Assembly: GCA_947650365.1 (NCBI GenBank)
Contig: CANTAL010000199.1
Location: 310,001-374,000, forward strand
Origin: Chamaelirium japonicum
Lineage: Eukaryota > Streptophyta > Magnoliopsida > Liliales > Melanthiaceae
Direction: 5' to 3'
DNA: 64,000 nt
Shown here one piece after another: positions 61,101-64,000 of this stretch. Within the stretch, counting starts at the first letter, position 1, and each line of letters begins with the position of its first letter. The notes beneath the pieces are model-generated. The model was not told the DNA's origin. It was given only the letters and a program-made list of their open reading frames with translations, and searched no databases. Position numbers and translations under genes: made by a program.

Positions 61101-64000
61101 GCATGATCCATTCTAATTCATTCGTACGATCCATTCTATTTCATTCGTACGATCCATTCTTACTCATTCGTACGATCGTACGAATGAATTAGAATGGATC
61201 GTATGAATGAATTAGAATAGATTGTATGAAGGAATTAGAATAGATTGTGCAAATGAATTAGAATGGATCGTACGAATGAATTAGAATGGATACATTCATG
61301 CGAATGAATTAGAATGGATCATACGAAGGAATTAGGGTGGATCGTACTAATGAATTAGAATGGATACATTCATGCGAAAGAATTAGAATTGATTCTATGA
61401 ATGAATTTGAATGGATCATACGAATGAATTAGAAAGGATCGTACGAATGAATTAGAATGGATCGTACGAATGAATTAGAATAGATTGTGTGAATGAATTA
61501 GAATGGATTGTACGAATGAATTAGATTGGATACATTCGTGCGAAAGAATTAGAATGGATTGTATGAATGAATTAGAATGGATCGTATGAAAGAATTAGAA
61601 TGGATAGTACGAATGAATTAGAATGGATCGTACGAATGAATTAGAATGGATCGTGCGAATGAATTAGAATGGATCGTACGAATGAATTAGAATGGATACA
61701 TTTGTTCGAATAAATTAGAATGTATCGTACGAATGAGTAAGAATGGATTGTACGAATAAAATAGAAAGGATCGTATGAATGAATTAGAATGGATCGTACG
61801 AATGAATTAGAATAGATCGTACGAATGAGTAAGAATGGATCATACAAATGAAATAGAATGGATCGTACGAATGAATTAAAATGGATCGTGCTAATGAATT
61901 AGAATGGATCGTACGAATGAATTAGAATGGATCGTACGAATGAATTAGAATGGATCGTACGAATGAATTAGAATGGATCGTATGAATGAATTAGAATGGA
62001 TTGTGCGAATGAATTAGAATGGATCGTACGAATAAATTAGAATGGATCGTATGAATGAATTAGAATGGATCGTACGTGAATTAGAATGGATCGTACGTGA
62101 ATTAGAATGGATCGTGTGAATGAATTAGAATGGATCGTACGAATGAATTAGAATGGATACATACGAAAGAATGGATCATACGAATGAATTAGAATAAATC
62201 GTACGAACGAATTAGAATGGATACATTCATGGGAATGAATTAGAATGGATCGTACCAAGGATTTAGAATAGATCATACGAATGAAATAAATAGGATCGTA
62301 TGAAGGAATTAGAATGGATCGTACGAAGGAATTAGATTGGATCGTACAAAGGAATTAGAATGGATCATACGAAGGAATATGAAAGGATCGCATGAATGAA
62401 TTAGAATGGATACATTTGTGCAAAAGAATTAGCTAGAATGGATTGTAGGAATGAATTAGAATGGATCATGCTAATGAATTATAATGGATTGTACGAATGA
62501 ATTAGAATGGATTGTGCAAATGAATCAGAATGGATCGTGCGAATGAATTAGAATGGATCGTACGAATGAATTAGAATAGATCATACGAATGAATTAGAAT
62601 GGATACATTCGTTAAAAAGAATTAGAATGGATTGTATGAATGAATTAGAATGGATCATGCGAATGAATTAGAATGGATCGTACGAATGAATTAGAATGGA
62701 TACATTCGTGATAATTAATTAGAACGGATCGTAGGAAAAAGTAAGAATGGATCGTACGAATGAAATAGAATTGATCGTACGAATGAATTAGAATGGATCG
62801 TGCTAATATATTAGAATGGATCGTACGAATGAATTAGAATAGATTGTGCGAATGAATTAGAATGGATCGTACGAGTGACTTAGAATGGATACATTTGTGT
62901 GAAGGAATTAGAATAGATTGTATGAATGGATCGTACGAACGAATTAGAATGAATTAGAATAGATATATTCGTGCGAGTGAATTAGAATGGATCGTATGAA
63001 TGAATTAGATTGGATTGAATTAATGAATTAAAATGGATCGTACGTATGAATTAGAATGGATACATTTATGGGAATGAATTAGAATGGATCGTACGAAGGA
63101 ATTAGAATGGATCATACGAAGGAATTAGAATGGATCGTACGAATGAATTAGAATGGATACATTCATGCAAAAGAATTAGATTGGATTGCATTCTAAGTCA
63201 TTCGTATGATCCATTCTAATTCATTCGCACGATCCATTCTAATTCATTCATACGATCCATTCTAATTCATTCGTACGATCCATTCTAATTCATTCGCACG
63301 ATACATTCTAATTCATTCAAACGATCCATTCTAATTCATTCATACAATCCATTCTAATTCTTCCGCATGAATATATCCATTCTAATTCATTCGTAATATC
63401 TAATCTAATACCTTCGTATGATCCATTCTAATTCATTCGTACGATCCATTCTAATTCATTCGCACAATCCATTCTAATTCATTCATACGATCCATTCTAA
63501 TTCATTCATACGATCCATTCTAATTCATTCACACAATCTATTCTAATTCATTCGTACGATCCATTCCAATTCATTAGCACGATCCATTCTAATTCATTCG
63601 TACGATCCATTCTATTTCATTCGTACGATCCATTCTTACTCATTCGTACGATTTATTATAATTCTAATTCATTCGTATGGTCAATTCTAATTCATTAGCA
63701 CGATCCATTCTAATTCATTTGTACGATCCATTCTATTTCATTAATACGATCCATTCTAATTCATTCGCATGATCCATTCTAATTCATTCATACGATCCTT
63801 TCTAATTCATTCGTACGATCCATTCTAATTCATTCGTATGATCCATTCTAATTTATTCGTACGAATGTATCCATTCTAATTCATTCATACGATCCATTCT
63901 AATTCATTCGCATAAATGTATCCATTCTAATTCATTCGTATGATCCATTCTAATTCATTCATACGATCCATTCTAATTCTTTTATACGATCCATTCTAAT
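58156..64000. repeat. 23-bp satellite, block N (mixed orientation, runs off the window)
   Basis: Alternating runs: TTC form to 58455, GAA form to 58545, TTC form to 58695, GAA form to 59125, TTC form to 59340, GAA form to 59485, TTC form to 59630, GAA form to 60345, TTC form to 60805, GAA form to 61035, TTC form to 61175, GAA form to 63195, TTC form to the end. The junction CTTACTCAATGAATTAG at 59623 is the same as at 52910 and near 1731. The frame at 61641-61847 is a satellite artefact. The array continues past 64000. Confidence 0.94.

Noticed and set aside
1123-64000. CRISPR array
   Set aside because: Units are contiguous 23/28-bp monomers without unique spacers, in a plant-type eukaryotic context.
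1123-64000. Centromere identity of the array
   Set aside because: No CENP-B-like box or other centromere-specific signal is visible, and a 23-bp monomer alone does not tell centromere from knob or subtelomere.

Overview
The window is plant nuclear DNA, almost certainly from an angiosperm, and is dominated by one short-period satellite. The support for a plant is short exons with AG/GT borders and T-rich introns, a plant-type zinc-knuckle exon, a plant-type aldo-keto reductase remnant, and an LTR with a retroelement U5 motif. No rRNA, tRNA, CRISPR or complete protein-coding gene was found.

Layout. 1-1122: a stretch outside the satellite with a ~118-bp tandem repeat rich in GATCGGTC palindromes, a 43-bp GC-rich tandem repeat, and a fossil LTR-like promoter region with a TATA box. 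1123-24701 and 31947-64000: about 55.6 kb of a 23-bp satellite (core CGTACGATCC plus TTCTAATTC) with a 28-bp variant carrying a 5-bp ATGTA insert. Monomers are ordered into higher-order units of 258 bp (11-mer) and 309 bp (13-mer). Orientation flips dozens of times. Below, 'TTC form' means the + strand reads CGATCCATTC and 'GAA form' is its reverse complement. Larger duplicated blocks have offsets of about 3.4, 5.96, 6.4-6.7 and 7.5 kb.

Three 183-bp fold-back units (17911-18093, 32615-32797, 39189-39371) sit at the centres of large palindromes whose satellite arms mirror each other monomer by monomer. The third copy has its 45-nt loop inverted. The inversion includes neighbouring satellite monomers but not more distant ones, which indicates flip recombination between palindrome arms.

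24702-31946: a 7,245-bp insertion with Helitron hallmarks (5' TC, 3' hairpin plus CTAG, insertion between A and T with no target duplication, 23-bp satellite register restored exactly when removed). Two paralogous empty sites lie in the same window. The element encodes no recognisable Rep/helicase. It carries host-gene pieces on its sense strand: a promoter/5'UTR-like segment, a triplicated intron-exon segment, one exon of a ZCCHC9-like zinc-knuckle protein and a decayed aldo-keto reductase stretch.

Nothing here works as an operon or pathway. The window shows satellite amplification, inversion, palindrome formation and transposon capture. All coordinates and comparisons were made by eye; satellite orientation boundaries are good to roughly 10-25 bp.
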